From Nitrospirota bacterium (GTDB lineage Bacteria > Nitrospirota > Thermodesulfovibrionia > Thermodesulfovibrionales > UBA6898): DNA of 64,000 nt. Numbering within the stretch: position 1 is the first letter of the stretch; each line of letters opens with the position of its first letter. This document shows positions 1 through 9,357 of this stretch, in pieces. The translations under genes were made by a program, and so were the position numbers. Under the pieces are notes generated by a model. It ran no database searches, was not told the DNA's origin, and worked only from the letters and a program-made list of their open reading frames with translations. Where the stretch lies: positions 1 to 64,000 of the forward strand of contig JACRHC010000076.1 in NCBI GenBank assembly GCA_016217675.1, given 5' to 3'.

Positions 1-178
1 ATGTTCAGGTAGTAATTCTATAAGGCTTGGGAGGACTGGAAAGAATCTTACGAAGAATTTAAAAGGCAGGAACTGCTCTGAAACTACAACCGCCACCTTC
101 GGCCCGCCAAAGGCGGCCCTTTTCATCCGGCGCTAACAATAAGCTACGTCAAGATGTTTTTTCTTGATAAGCATACTA
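1..178. other. Left margin; possible gene tail and weak terminator
   Basis: Bases 16-81 on the plus strand read as a short charged, helix-like peptide ending in TGA at 79-81, which could be the tail of a gene, but an in-frame TAA lies at 13-15, so it is either a remnant or chance. At 104-116 a 5-bp GC stem with an AAA loop is followed by CCC and four T residues, a weak rho-independent terminator for plus-strand transcription converging on the methyltransferase gene. Nothing else is recognised here. Confidence 0.25.
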
Positions 179-2974
179 TTACGCAACCCTAAACAGCTTC
201 ATAACCTCATCGCCCAGATGATTAATGACCTTCACGGCTATCCGGCCGGTTTTGGGTTTGTCGAAAGGGCGGGAGGTATCGCTGTTCAAGGTTGCCCAGG
301 CGTCCTCGTTGATCTCAGTTTTGAGTGTGGTCTTGAGGGCCTTGTAGGGATCATTGGCACCAAGAAAATAGGCGTGTCGGACGAAGAAGCTCTCTTCGTT
401 GTAGTCCGTATCGATAAACCAACAGGCGATTCCTTCGGCTCCGTCGCTGCGAACTTCGCCGGTATTTGGATGAAATACATCCACTCCATTTACCTTGACC
501 TTAATCTGACCATTTTCAGCGTCCAGGATGGCGATATCCGGCTCACCAAAAATAACGAACAGGTTCCCCTTGCCGGTATTTTTGAGGTCATCGGCCATAT
601 GCAGATCAGCGTTCATACGCGCCTTGAGTACGGGTATGCGGCCAAGTTTATCGAATTCCGACGAGTGGGCGTCATAGTTGAAAGCACAGGCAATGAGAAC
701 ATCGAACCCAGCATCTCCTGCCTCACGGGCAGCAGCCACGAGATCGGGGCGGGAAACTGTGCCGAACTCAGGGCCGATGAAGATTGCTGCGCGTTTCTCA
801 TTACCTGATTCCTCATATCGTCCCTCAGCGCAAACCAGATCGCCCGGCCATGGTGTGAGTGAGGTAAAGGTGACCTTGTCTTCCTTGTGGGCCTGCTGCA
901 CACCGGCGGTTTTGAGGTTTTCCAGGATCATCTGGACAAAATCACGTTCTCTTCCATAACCGTCCTGTGATTCTGCGACGGTGTCGATCAACTCGTCGTC
1001 AGCACCCACAGTCAGCACGCGGTGAGGTGACAGGCTTTCTACGGTGAACGGCCCGGCAACGCGGACCTTCTTCTTGTCGTCGTATGGCTTATCGTAGAGA
1101 TACTCGAACTCAGCCTTTGCAGCAATAGAAGCGTCGATTTCCTTTTGCCGGGCTATGCGCTGTTCCCACCACTGGGCATGCAGTGTCTTCGCCTTCTCCG
1201 ACCATTTCTCATCTGCTTCGCGAGGGATTTCCCATTCTTCCCATTTCTTGCTAAGCGCCTTATTGAGCTGCTCACGTAGCAGCTCCAAAGTTTCTTGAAA
1301 CTTGTCCCAGATTACGTCGATTTCGGCGTTATTAGCTATGGACTTCAGAGTGATATGCGGCACTCGCTCATAGACAAAACCCTGCCGGATGTCCCCTCGT
1401 GTTGATTTGTTTGATGGCATAGAGTGGGCGACCTCGGCTTCTTTGTATTGTCCATCAGGTGAGTCTGCAAGGAGATAATATGAATAACGCGCCCCCATGA
1501 TGCGGGCTCGAGCTAAGGCAAGGGCAACGCGAGACGTATCAACTGTTATCCAGCGACGGCCCCATTGTTCAGCGACGTAGGAGGTAGTACCAGAACCGCA
1601 GGTAGGGTCAAGAACCAAGTCGCCGGGGTCGGTGGTCATAAGGAGACAGCGTTCAACAACAGAAGGTGCTGTTTCGACAATATAGCGTTTTGATGAGCGC
1701 ATTAGAGAGTCAGTCCAAATATTGTTAATTGGAACAACTGGGAAATCATCCACATACATCACATACGCGAGATTTTTTCCAGTAGGAATGATTCTGCTGG
1801 CTATTACGACTCGCCGCATCAATGAGGGATTGCTGGACCACTGCCTATCAGCTGGAGGACAATATGGCCTCCCTTCAACAACAAGAGGGTTTTCGCGATG
1901 TAGCGGGTTATCATGCTGAGAGCAAGGATTTGAGTGTTTGAATGCCTTTGTATCAGCTGGAATTAAACTGGGGCTTTCCTTCTCTTCTTTTGTCATTGCA
2001 CGTCGCCGGCCATCTCTGTATTCAAGCTGGTCATACCTTTCACCAGTTGACTCACCAACGCCTACACTCTTAGCGAAAAAAAGCTGTCTGTATTTCAGCG
2101 CTTCTTTTTTTCGTGCGTAGAAGAGAATAAAATCCGAGGTTGATGGAAGATAATTTGCAGTAGCTGTTCCACCCTTTTTTAGAACTATTTCGCTAATAAA
2201 GTTGTCTTCCCCAAACACCTCATCCATCACTCCCCTGACGCGATGCACGTTTTCATCGCCAATCTGCACAAAGATAGAACCAGAATCCAGAAGAAGATCA
2301 CGTGCGACGGTAAGGCGGTCGCGTAAGTAAGTGAGATAGGTGTGAATGCCGTCGCGCCACGTGTCGCGAAAGGCCTTTACCTGCTCAGGCTCACGGGTGA
2401 TGTGATCGGCCTTTCCGTCTTTGACATCTCGACTGGTAGTAGACCACTGAAAGTTGGAGTTGAACTTGATACCATAGGGCGGGTCGAAATAGATCATCTG
2501 CACCTTGCCGCGCAGTCCTTCTCTCTCAGCCATAGACGCCATGACCTGCAGGCTGTCACCCAGGATCATCCGATTAGCCCAGTGGGCATCGTGCTGATAG
2601 AACTCGGTCTTGGCGCTCTCGCTCGGCAGTCCGTTGAAGTCTGAGAAGAGATCAACCTGTGAAGCAGCGGCCTTTGCGTCGGACTGGCTTCGTCTCAGTA
2701 AATCGTCTATCAGAACCTTCGGCTGCACCTTCTCCTGAATATAGAGTGGTGGGGCATGAACTATCAGATCAGACCAGTCCTGCTCATCCTTGCCGCGCCA
2801 GACTAATTGCGGGTCCAGATCGCGGTTTCTCCGTTCATAGGTCACACGGATAGGGTTCTTCTCGGCATCGTGCATGACAGACTGATGCTCAGCAGTGGGA
2901 ATATTTTTTCGTGTCGCATCCTCGTGCTTGAGGGTTTCGACGGTTAGTTTATTTTTTGCTGTTTTCTTTGCCAT
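179..2974 (-). CDS. Mod-type site-specific DNA (adenine/cytosine N) methyltransferase, type III-like
   Basis: 931 aa. The DPPY catalytic motif (residues 164-167) comes before the AdoMet-binding motif LDPTCGSGT (near residue 460). That order is typical of beta-class N6-adenine/N4-cytosine methyltransferases, including type III Mod subunits. The long region between the motifs and the roughly 450-residue C-terminal extension would hold target recognition and partner contacts. The ATG has an AAGGGA ribosome site upstream. It is the last gene of a minus-strand set: Res-like nuclease, small protein, methyltransferase. The expected role is modification of host DNA at the site cut by the Res-like protein. 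The recognition sequence cannot be read from the gene. Confidence 0.88.
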   Translation of the reverse strand: MAKKTAKNKLTVETLKHEDATRKNIPTAEHQSVMHDAEKNPIRVTYERRNRDLDPQLVWRGKDEQDWSDLIVHAPPLYIQEKVQPKVLIDDLLRRSQSDAKAAASQVDLFSDFNGLPSESAKTEFYQHDAHWANRMILGDSLQVMASMAEREGLRGKVQMIYFDPPYGIKFNSNFQWSTTSRDVKDGKADHITREPEQVKAFRDTWRDGIHTYLTYLRDRLTVARDLLLDSGSIFVQIGDENVHRVRGVMDEVFGEDNFISEIVLKKGGTATANYLPSTSDFILFYARKKEALKYRQLFFAKSVGVGESTGERYDQLEYRDGRRRAMTKEEKESPSLIPADTKAFKHSNPCSQHDNPLHRENPLVVEGRPYCPPADRQWSSNPSLMRRVVIASRIIPTGKNLAYVMYVDDFPVVPINNIWTDSLMRSSKRYIVETAPSVVERCLLMTTDPGDLVLDPTCGSGTTSYVAEQWGRRWITVDTSRVALALARARIMGARYSYYLLADSPDGQYKEAEVAHSMPSNKSTRGDIRQGFVYERVPHITLKSIANNAEIDVIWDKFQETLELLREQLNKALSKKWEEWEIPREADEKWSEKAKTLHAQWWEQRIARQKEIDASIAAKAEFEYLYDKPYDDKKKVRVAGPFTVESLSPHRVLTVGADDELIDTVAESQDGYGRERDFVQMILENLKTAGVQQAHKEDKVTFTSLTPWPGDLVCAEGRYEESGNEKRAAIFIGPEFGTVSRPDLVAAAREAGDAGFDVLIACAFNYDAHSSEFDKLGRIPVLKARMNADLHMADDLKNTGKGNLFVIFGEPDIAILDAENGQIKVKVNGVDVFHPNTGEVRSDGAEGIACWFIDTDYNEESFFVRHAYFLGANDPYKALKTTLKTEINEDAWATLNSDTSRPFDKPKTGRIAVKVINHLGDEVMKLFRVA

Positions 2975-3034
2975 ATTATTTCCCTTATACCACCTATTGA
3001 GTGATAGCTAAATCAAATGTATCGCATAATATCA

Positions 3035-3643
3035 TCATGATATGTATAGATTGCAGCCGATATGGCCGACATCAAGATCTTCACCTGATGAATGCTTATG
3101 AGTCGAAATGAACGACCATTTGAGGACATGTTCTTTGGTCTTCCCTTTTTGATTCATTGGCAGAACCTCATCCATCCTTTGTCTCAGCTTATTAACAATG
3201 CCTGCGATGTCTTTTTTACGAACATATATGATCAAGACGCCACGCCCTTCTCTCCCCGTGGTGTACCTTCCAAGCAACTGTTTCAAGCCCTTTACATGGT
3301 ATTCTGGACCATCGTAAATTTTCGCTTCACCCAGCTTTCTTCTCGCCGGAAAACAATGATCGGCTTCTATGGTGATGTCCACGTGACCATTTGAATTGGT
3401 TTCTTGAGTCACTGATAGTCCCGGACATGACAAAGCTGATGCAAGCACAGCGGACAAACCCTCTTCGTCTAATTTATTGAAATTCATTTTGTTATTTTCA
3501 AGATCAATCAGTGCCCTATCAAGACGTGCATCAAAAGCAGCTTCAAAGTCAGCATCAGTCTGGGCAGTTAGCAGATCAAGATATTCGGGCGCTCTTCGTT
3601 TAATCAGATCAATAAGATCTTTCGCACTATCATTATTACTCAT
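3035..3643 (-). CDS. Small restriction-associated protein, possible PD-(D/E)XK nuclease
   Basis: 202 aa, not recognised as a named family. The middle reads HVDITI, about a dozen residues, then LGEAK and a region ending GRGVLIIYV. A D followed by ExK on adjacent strands is the layout of a PD-(D/E)XK nuclease core, so a second nuclease or an accessory cutter is plausible; this rests on motif reading alone. Its ATG overlaps the stop of the Res-like gene by 8 bases, so the two are probably translationally coupled. The methyltransferase gene follows after 60 bases. Its place between Res and Mod suggests a fixed third subunit of the system. Confidence 0.6.
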   Translation of the reverse strand: MSNNDSAKDLIDLIKRRAPEYLDLLTAQTDADFEAAFDARLDRALIDLENNKMNFNKLDEEGLSAVLASALSCPGLSVTQETNSNGHVDITIEADHCFPARRKLGEAKIYDGPEYHVKGLKQLLGRYTTGREGRGVLIIYVRKKDIAGIVNKLRQRMDEVLPMNQKGKTKEHVLKWSFISTHKHSSGEDLDVGHIGCNLYIS

Positions 3644-6600
3644 TAAATGCCTCCCATTTGTGCATGGGGCACCACCTTACCTTAATATTGGAGGCCCATT
3701 TATCCCACTCTTCATCTGACAGCGATTTCTTTTTCCACCAGTCTGTCAGTTTACTGATAAATTCCGATAACTTAACCTCGTTGCCATGTTGGTTTTCTGA
3801 CCGAAGCTCCATTCTTAGTAGCTCCTTTGCTGGGCGGGAAAGCAGGGTTAACATAGCCAGGACATCGTTGCTGTCGCATCCGGCAGAATTCGCTACTGAC
3901 GCTAATTCTGATAGTAGGAGCGCTTGATCCATAGACAAACTTATCCTCGTTGAAATTGCTCTATACAACTTCATCCATTTTGCATCATTGCCGAATTGCT
4001 TTCGTATATAGATCTCTGTTTGCTTCATTGGTTTTGTAATTGTATCTGCTTGCACTTCAGTGAGGGATTCAATCATCTTGTCGAATTCGGCTTTAACCTT
4101 GGCCTCGAAGTCGCTTTCGATCTGATAGACTTCGGTGAATTCGGAAAAGGCCCATCGCCCGTAGCTGCCCAGGTTGTTAACTCCTGGCACCCAATAGACT
4201 TCCATGGTGCTTTTCTTCTCCTTGGCATCCTCTCTGCGGTAGCCCTTGATCTCAACAATCAGGTGCAACAGGTCTTCTTCTCCATGGCCGTCGTCCACCA
4301 TTACGATGAAGTCGGGTATGTACCTACGAGTCTCAGAGCCATAACGGTATGGCACGTCCAATCCAAGGTTATGATTTTTCACATATGCCCGCACCCGCGG
4401 ATGAGCTTCTGCCACGCGGCAGAACTCAGCCTCCCAGTCGCTGTCGAGGATAACCCAGTTAATATGACAACGGTCAGCGTTGGTTTCCCAGCGATCCGTC
4501 TTTGATGTATTGAAATTCACGTGAATGGTCGATCCTGTGGGGTTATATGGATCGAGCACCGCCTTGATAGGGCTTTTACCAATATGCTCACGATTTATTC
4601 CTGCCATAATGCGCTCGCAGGCCATGTCGGCAAGCATCTTGTATTTAAGCTGAGCTGGATATGTTTTTCCTTTGCAGACAAGGCAGTTATCAAGCCATTG
4701 CCGAGCGATGCGCTTTAACTGACCGAAAAGATGGAGTTGAGGTTCTCCATTAGCATCACGCCACCTTGTCAGAACAAGGTGTGAAGTCAATTCATAGACT
4801 ACTTGTGAGGGCCTTATATCACCCGTATGCACAAGGTTAAGATCGACTGCTGCACCAATGATGCCAGAATTTCTGGTTTCCGTTGCTCCGACCAGATCAG
4901 GGGTCAGCTCCATCACAGAGTCTTCATTGAACTTGGCGCTCAGACGCTCCTGAGGAAGCTCAACACGATAGCCGGCAACACGAGGGAATCTAATTTCGAG
5001 TGCATCACGATTTGGGCGAACAGCCTTGACGTTAATGGTCTGGCGAGGAGGCTGCGGCGGCGCTATCACCGGCTTAGCAGTAAAGTCAAACGGAATGCCA
5101 AGCACATCTGCGTATTCAACGTTGAATAGTCCTTTGTTCGGACCCTCATCGATCAAGTCATACGACTGACGACGTAGAGCACGACCAATGACCTGCTCGC
5201 ACAGAAGCTGTGTGCCAAATGCACGCACTCCAAGCACATGAGTAACGGTCTGGGCGTCCCAGCCTTCAGTTAGCATGGAGACCGAGACCACGCAGCGGAT
5301 CGAATCGCCAAGGCGGCCCTCTTTACCAACAGTGTTCATGGCTTCGCGCAGCAGTTCTTGATCGGTTAGGTTTTCAGCCTGATGGCGATCACCAGTGCGT
5401 TCCATAATATCACGTCTAAAACGGTCGATCTCGTCGGAGGCCATGCTGCGGAAATTGTCATCCAAAGCGTCGCCAGATTCGAGTTGCTCACTGTCAATGA
5501 GCAGAGTGCGAGGGCGAGCTATCGGGTTGCCATGCTCGTCGAAGTTGCGGAATAGTGGTAATCGCCCAAATTCAAGCTGGCTTGAACCGTCCTTATTCTG
5601 TCGATAGAAACCTGAGATGTAGTCGTACACCAGTTTTGATGTTGAGGTGTTATTGCAGACGACGATAAAACATGGCGGAACTTTAATGCCACTCTGCTGC
5701 CAAAGATTGTAGGTTTTTTCATAGTGACCGTAAAGTGCTTCAAGGGCTGTTTGTAGTTGCGGCGGCAAGTCCAGAGGATTTAAAGCGTCAGATTTGCCGC
5801 GCCCCTTCTTGGGCATGCGCTTGCGAATATGCTCCCAAAGATTGCGAAACATCGGCATCTCTGCGCCGGGGATATTGTCAGCCACCGGAACGCGAGGCAA
5901 CTTGACGATGCCGCATTCTATGGCATCCATAAGTGAGAAGTCACTCATGGTCCAAGGGAATAGTGTGCCTTCAGCATAGCCGGAACCGCTCAGGAAGAAA
6001 GGTGTCGCCGACAGGTCTATGACGTGGTTGATGCCGAGCTTGCTTTTGACGATTTCAAGCCCGGAGATCCAGAGACGGGCGGCCTCGTTGTTTTTCTCAG
6101 CTTCCTTCCTGTCGTCGCCTTTCAGTTCTTCATCTTCGTCGACGTGGATGGGCTTCTCACGGTAGCAGTGGTGCGCTTCGTCGTTCAGCACCATTATGCT
6201 CTTCATGCCCATAAGTTCCGGCATAACTCGTTGGAGCATCTGCCCTTCGGTTTCGAGCGTATTGAGATCTTCGCCGCGACCCTGAAGCAATGAACGGCCA
6301 CCCTTAGACAGCTCCATCCGTTCACGCATTTTGAAGGCATGATAGTTAGTAATGACGATCTTAGCCCGATCAAGTTCAGCAAGCATGTCGCTGGGAACAA
6401 GTTCCCGGCTCTGGTAATAGCTATCAGGATCGTTTGTTTGAAGCACGCGCAGTCGGTCGCGGATAGTCAGGCCAGGCGTGACGACTAAGAAACCCCTTGT
6501 GAATTTCTTGCTATTAGGCCGCCGCACCGCATTAATGGTCTGCCATGCAATCAGCATTGCCATGACGGTAGTTTTGCCAGCTCCTGTGGCCAATTTCAGA

Positions 6601-7112
6601 GCCAGCCTCATGAGGTCTGGATTGGCGTCGTTGTTGGCATTGGCCAGGTGTTCAAGAAAGCCTTTTCCTGCCTTGTCGTTCGGTGCAACCTCGGTCAACC
6701 AGATGGCTGTCTCAACAGCTTCCACCTGACAGAAAAAAGGCCGGAGGCCGCTGAAAGGATGATGTCGCCAGTGTTGAAGAAGTCGGGCGGTTTCGGGAGT
6801 TACCTGCCAGGCATTAGGGCTCTGAATGGCCCGCCACCTATCCACATAGCCTCGGAGCTCATTGATTATTGGCGTTGGGTCATACTGTTGTTTCTGAGTT
6901 GATAGTCCCTTCCCTTCGTCGAAAACCATTTCTTCCTGGACGCCAGCTGCCTTACGCTTTCTGGGTTTGGGAATCGGCGTGATGAACTCGGCACGGCGGC
7001 GGCTTTCAATGATTTCGTGCGTCGGTTGGCCGCTTGCGTCAAGCTCCCAATGACGCATCGGATAATCGTAGGGGGAGTTGAGAATGGGTCGCTCAAAAAA
7101 TCCGTTATCCAT
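3636..7112 (-). CDS. Res-like DEAD/DEAH helicase with C-terminal PD-(D/E)XK nuclease
   Basis: 1158 aa. Walker A ATGAGKTT lies at residues 175-182 and a DEAH box (NDEAHHCY) near residue 312. A helicase C-domain follows (MLTEGWDAQTVTHVLG, then QVIGRALRR, an arginine-finger motif VI). Near residue 990 the pattern IPDFIVMVDD followed by LIVEIKG gives the PD...ExK triad of the nuclease. This is the ATP-driven cutting subunit of a type III-like restriction system; similar proteins are annotated as type III Res or BPTD_3080-family restriction endonucleases. The ATG has AGGGAGG about 11 bases upstream. It is first in the operon. Confidence 0.87.
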   Translation of the reverse strand: MDNGFFERPILNSPYDYPMRHWELDASGQPTHEIIESRRRAEFITPIPKPRKRKAAGVQEEMVFDEGKGLSTQKQQYDPTPIINELRGYVDRWRAIQSPNAWQVTPETARLLQHWRHHPFSGLRPFFCQVEAVETAIWLTEVAPNDKAGKGFLEHLANANNDANPDLMRLALKLATGAGKTTVMAMLIAWQTINAVRRPNSKKFTRGFLVVTPGLTIRDRLRVLQTNDPDSYYQSRELVPSDMLAELDRAKIVITNYHAFKMRERMELSKGGRSLLQGRGEDLNTLETEGQMLQRVMPELMGMKSIMVLNDEAHHCYREKPIHVDEDEELKGDDRKEAEKNNEAARLWISGLEIVKSKLGINHVIDLSATPFFLSGSGYAEGTLFPWTMSDFSLMDAIECGIVKLPRVPVADNIPGAEMPMFRNLWEHIRKRMPKKGRGKSDALNPLDLPPQLQTALEALYGHYEKTYNLWQQSGIKVPPCFIVVCNNTSTSKLVYDYISGFYRQNKDGSSQLEFGRLPLFRNFDEHGNPIARPRTLLIDSEQLESGDALDDNFRSMASDEIDRFRRDIMERTGDRHQAENLTDQELLREAMNTVGKEGRLGDSIRCVVSVSMLTEGWDAQTVTHVLGVRAFGTQLLCEQVIGRALRRQSYDLIDEGPNKGLFNVEYADVLGIPFDFTAKPVIAPPQPPRQTINVKAVRPNRDALEIRFPRVAGYRVELPQERLSAKFNEDSVMELTPDLVGATETRNSGIIGAAVDLNLVHTGDIRPSQVVYELTSHLVLTRWRDANGEPQLHLFGQLKRIARQWLDNCLVCKGKTYPAQLKYKMLADMACERIMAGINREHIGKSPIKAVLDPYNPTGSTIHVNFNTSKTDRWETNADRCHINWVILDSDWEAEFCRVAEAHPRVRAYVKNHNLGLDVPYRYGSETRRYIPDFIVMVDDGHGEEDLLHLIVEIKGYRREDAKEKKSTMEVYWVPGVNNLGSYGRWAFSEFTEVYQIESDFEAKVKAEFDKMIESLTEVQADTITKPMKQTEIYIRKQFGNDAKWMKLYRAISTRISLSMDQALLLSELASVANSAGCDSNDVLAMLTLLSRPAKELLRMELRSENQHGNEVKLSEFISKLTDWWKKKSLSDEEWDKWASNIKVRWCPMHKWEAFNE

Positions 7113-7290
7113 TACATGGCCCCTCCCTAAGTAATGACTTGTCTATGCCTATGGTGCATCTTTCAATATATATAAGACAGTCTAATGAGTTCTATTGTAT
7201 ACATCTATGCCAAGTTTTTAAAGCACGTAAAAACAAAAAGCTTTTTAGGAACAAAAGCAGTCTGAACTCAAAAAGTTAAAACCAGCATTA
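7113..7290. other. AT-rich intergenic region upstream of the restriction operon
   Basis: About 180 bases, strongly AT-rich in the middle (7160-7250). It lies upstream of the Res-like gene and downstream of the next minus-strand gene, so it should hold the promoter of the restriction operon. TATATATA-type sequence near 7165-7175 could supply a -10 region on the minus strand, but no convincing -35/-10 pair stands out. Confidence 0.3.
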
Positions 7291-8256
7291 CTATAAACCA
7301 ACTAAAGTTAATGCTTGCCCTGCAGTAGGGGGGGGTGATGAGAACTTCTTTTCTTTTCGTCTCTGGACGAGGTAATGATGTTTGTCGAGTGAAGATACCC
7401 ATTTATCGAGTTCATCAATGTATGCAAAATGTATTGATTTACGAATGCGATAATGTGCGTCAAGCTCTCCTGAATATATATATGGACTTTTATTGCGAAT
7501 GTGAATCGGCATATTCTTTAATTCTTTTCTATACTTCTGTAAAGTCTTTGTCGTGCATCCAAGGTGCTTAGCGATTTTCGATTTTCCAATGAGAACATTC
7601 TTACGAAGACTTAAGAGTTTTGATTTTTCAAATTGGACCAATCGTGTTGATTGAACCTTATTTTTGAGTTTATAAAAAGGTTTCAATTCTTCCGGTAGTT
7701 TATTTACTAATCGCTTAAAATTAACAGCATTTTTGATTGATTGAGAATTGCTCTGAAATCCACCGAAATAGTAATCTGCTGCCTTCCTCCATCCTTCGAT
7801 TACAGAATCCTTTAATTCATGCTTTTCTCCCCGCGTATAGGAATATCTCAACGCAAAACCACTATCCTGAAATTTAGTTAGAATTGTTCTTACCGCTCTG
7901 CCATTCAACTTAGAAATACCCTTTGCAATTTCTTTTTCGAATATTTTTTGTTGCCTGCTTCTATAGGGTATCAGCATGAATGGTTCTTCTTTGAAATCTG
8001 AGATAATGGCATCAACATCAAACAAAAGCTCTTTGTGACTTTTTCTCATGTAATGTTTGCCCATGACTAACTTTCTGCGAACGAGATTATAGACACGATC
8101 ATGGTTCCATCCAAATAACTCGCATAAGGTTGGCGCATTGGTATTAAAGGCACTCTGTTTTGTAATTATCTCGCTACGGTTTTCGCTAAGGCGATTTCGT
8201 TTTGCGGGTTGCTTTTTAGTTTTTGTAGCGGTTTTTATCTGCTTCCAAGTGTTCAT
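7291..8256 (-). CDS. Hypothetical helix-turn-helix protein of the mobile element
   Basis: 321 aa, basic, not recognised. The N-terminal part (residues about 40-90) resembles a MerR- or excisionase-like DNA-binding fold that selects a local HTH. A second HTH-like stretch lies near residue 225 (KSKIAKHLGCTTKTLQKY). Codon use is much more AT-rich than in the chromosome to the right, in line with acquired DNA. The last codons cross a run of eight C residues (on the minus strand; G8 at 7328-7335) that encodes three prolines just before the stop. A change in tract length would swap the C-terminal tail. Confidence 0.6.
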   Translation of the reverse strand: MNTWKQIKTATKTKKQPAKRNRLSENRSEIITKQSAFNTNAPTLCELFGWNHDRVYNLVRRKLVMGKHYMRKSHKELLFDVDAIISDFKEEPFMLIPYRSRQQKIFEKEIAKGISKLNGRAVRTILTKFQDSGFALRYSYTRGEKHELKDSVIEGWRKAADYYFGGFQSNSQSIKNAVNFKRLVNKLPEELKPFYKLKNKVQSTRLVQFEKSKLLSLRKNVLIGKSKIAKHLGCTTKTLQKYRKELKNMPIHIRNKSPYIYSGELDAHYRIRKSIHFAYIDELDKWVSSLDKHHYLVQRRKEKKFSSPPPTAGQALTLVGL

Positions 8257-8354
8257 CTTATTTTTCCTGTTTCTTCCTTCTGTCTGACCGTGACACTCTA
8301 ATAGTCTTTAAATGATCCCTGGACCTCACCAGTCTGCTTTTCGTAATTTATGGC

Positions 8355-8570
8355 TTATGGCGCTCCATCAAAGCTTGAATTAATTCTTGCGAAATGCTTT
8401 GCAGAATGCCCTTTGATCTGCTGCCTTTCAGGCTTCTTAATTTCAGTAACTTCAATAGCTACTGGATTTACTTTTATTGTTCTATCATCTTTTCCCTTAT
8501 TTGTATTCAGAGTGATAACTATAAATATAAATAAGAAAAATGCTATCAATATTCCGGTGATTTTATTCAT
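8355..8570 (-). CDS. Small membrane-anchored protein
   Basis: 71 aa with a single N-terminal hydrophobic helix (about residues 5-20, TGILIAFFLFIFIVITL) and a short charged tail. The ATG is preceded by a strong AAGGAGGGGG ribosome site, which supports real translation in spite of the small size. Function is unknown. It belongs to the minus-strand accessory block, where small inner-membrane proteins of phages, plasmids or integrative elements are common. Confidence 0.5.
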   Translation of the reverse strand: MNKITGILIAFFLFIFIVITLNTNKGKDDRTIKVNPVAIEVTEIKKPERQQIKGHSAKHFARINSSFDGAP

Positions 8571-8709
8571 TCTGCCCCCTCCTTAAAACTGATTGTTTTG
8601 CTAATCATATCACGAGTCTTGATGATTTGTGATATGATTTATTTGTCCCAAAGCTCCTGTCCGTTGCCCCCTCAAAGCATACGGGCAGGAGCCCCCGCGT
8701 TCCTTTAAA

Positions 8710-9024
8710 TTATTTGCTGTTCATATACGCAAGGTTTGCTTCGGTTAGTTTGTCATAGGTGCGATCAAGTGCAGAAACAATACCACGCATTTCAAAGGTT
8801 CCGATCTCTCTTTCTTCCGTCTTGTCTGCGTAACCTATCACGCCGAGGATCATGCTGACTTCCTCCAGTGCGTCCGTGACCGCGGTATGCATGCTGTTTG
8901 CTAAGTCTTCGCTGCTCATGCACTCTTGGGCCTGCTCGTGCTGTGTTCTTGATGTAAGTGCCTGCTCAAAAATCTTTGCTGCTGCTTCCTTTGCTGCCTG
9001 TCTTGTTTCTGCTGTTGTGCTCAT
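8710..9024 (-). CDS. Hypothetical 104-aa helical protein of the mobile element
   Basis: 104 aa, mostly helical and alanine/glutamate-rich, with no membrane segment and no motif I recognise. The ATG has an excellent AGGAGG site about 6-7 bases upstream. It lies 27 bases downstream of the zinc-ribbon-like gene in the same orientation, so the three genes from 10235 down to 8710 probably form one transcription unit. Base composition is closer to the chromosome than that of the gene at 7291-8256, so the block may be a mosaic. Confidence 0.55.
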   Translation of the reverse strand: MSTTAETRQAAKEAAAKIFEQALTSRTQHEQAQECMSSEDLANSMHTAVTDALEEVSMILGVIGYADKTEEREIGTFEMRGIVSALDRTYDKLTEANLAYMNSK

Positions 9025-9051
9025 GGTGTGACCTCCTGGGTGGTTAAAGGT

Positions 9052-9357
9052 TTATACGAGCGTATCCCTTGTGCATAGTAATTCGTAAAGTGACTTGCCG
9101 ATCTGATAATCCTTCATTGAATTTTGAGCCGCTTGAATCGTTGCCTCTGGAATCTCAACGTCAATCATCTTCTCTATCAGGTAAACAGTGTCCGGATACA
9201 CGATGTAGAACTTGCCGCAATTAAGGCAGAACATCAGGTCTGCTGAAAGCCCGTTGACCTGAAAACCATTTACAGCGGCGTTAACCGCCTGACTTCTGCA
9301 TTCCGGACAGGTCTGCCAGTCTTTGTCAAGGGCTGCTTTCACTGTCTGCGCGCTCAT
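9052..9357 (-). CDS. Hypothetical zinc-ribbon-like protein
   Basis: 101 aa. Two CxxC pairs (CPEC near residue 17 and CLNC near residue 44) are spaced as in a zinc ribbon, suggesting a structural metal site and perhaps nucleic-acid or protein binding. Its start overlaps the stop of the upstream gene by 4 bases (ATGA), so the two are translationally coupled. No known family is recognised. The coupling suggests a partner role with the HTH protein encoded just upstream. Confidence 0.55.
   Translation of the reverse strand: MSAQTVKAALDKDWQTCPECRSQAVNAAVNGFQVNGLSADLMFCLNCGKFYIVYPDTVYLIEKMIDVEIPEATIQAAQNSMKDYQIGKSLYELLCTRDTLV

Noticed and set aside
179-7112. BREX or DISARM defence system
   Set aside because: No PglZ, BrxL, BrxC or DISARM helicase-DUF1998 gene; the Res/Mod layout fits a type III-like system instead.
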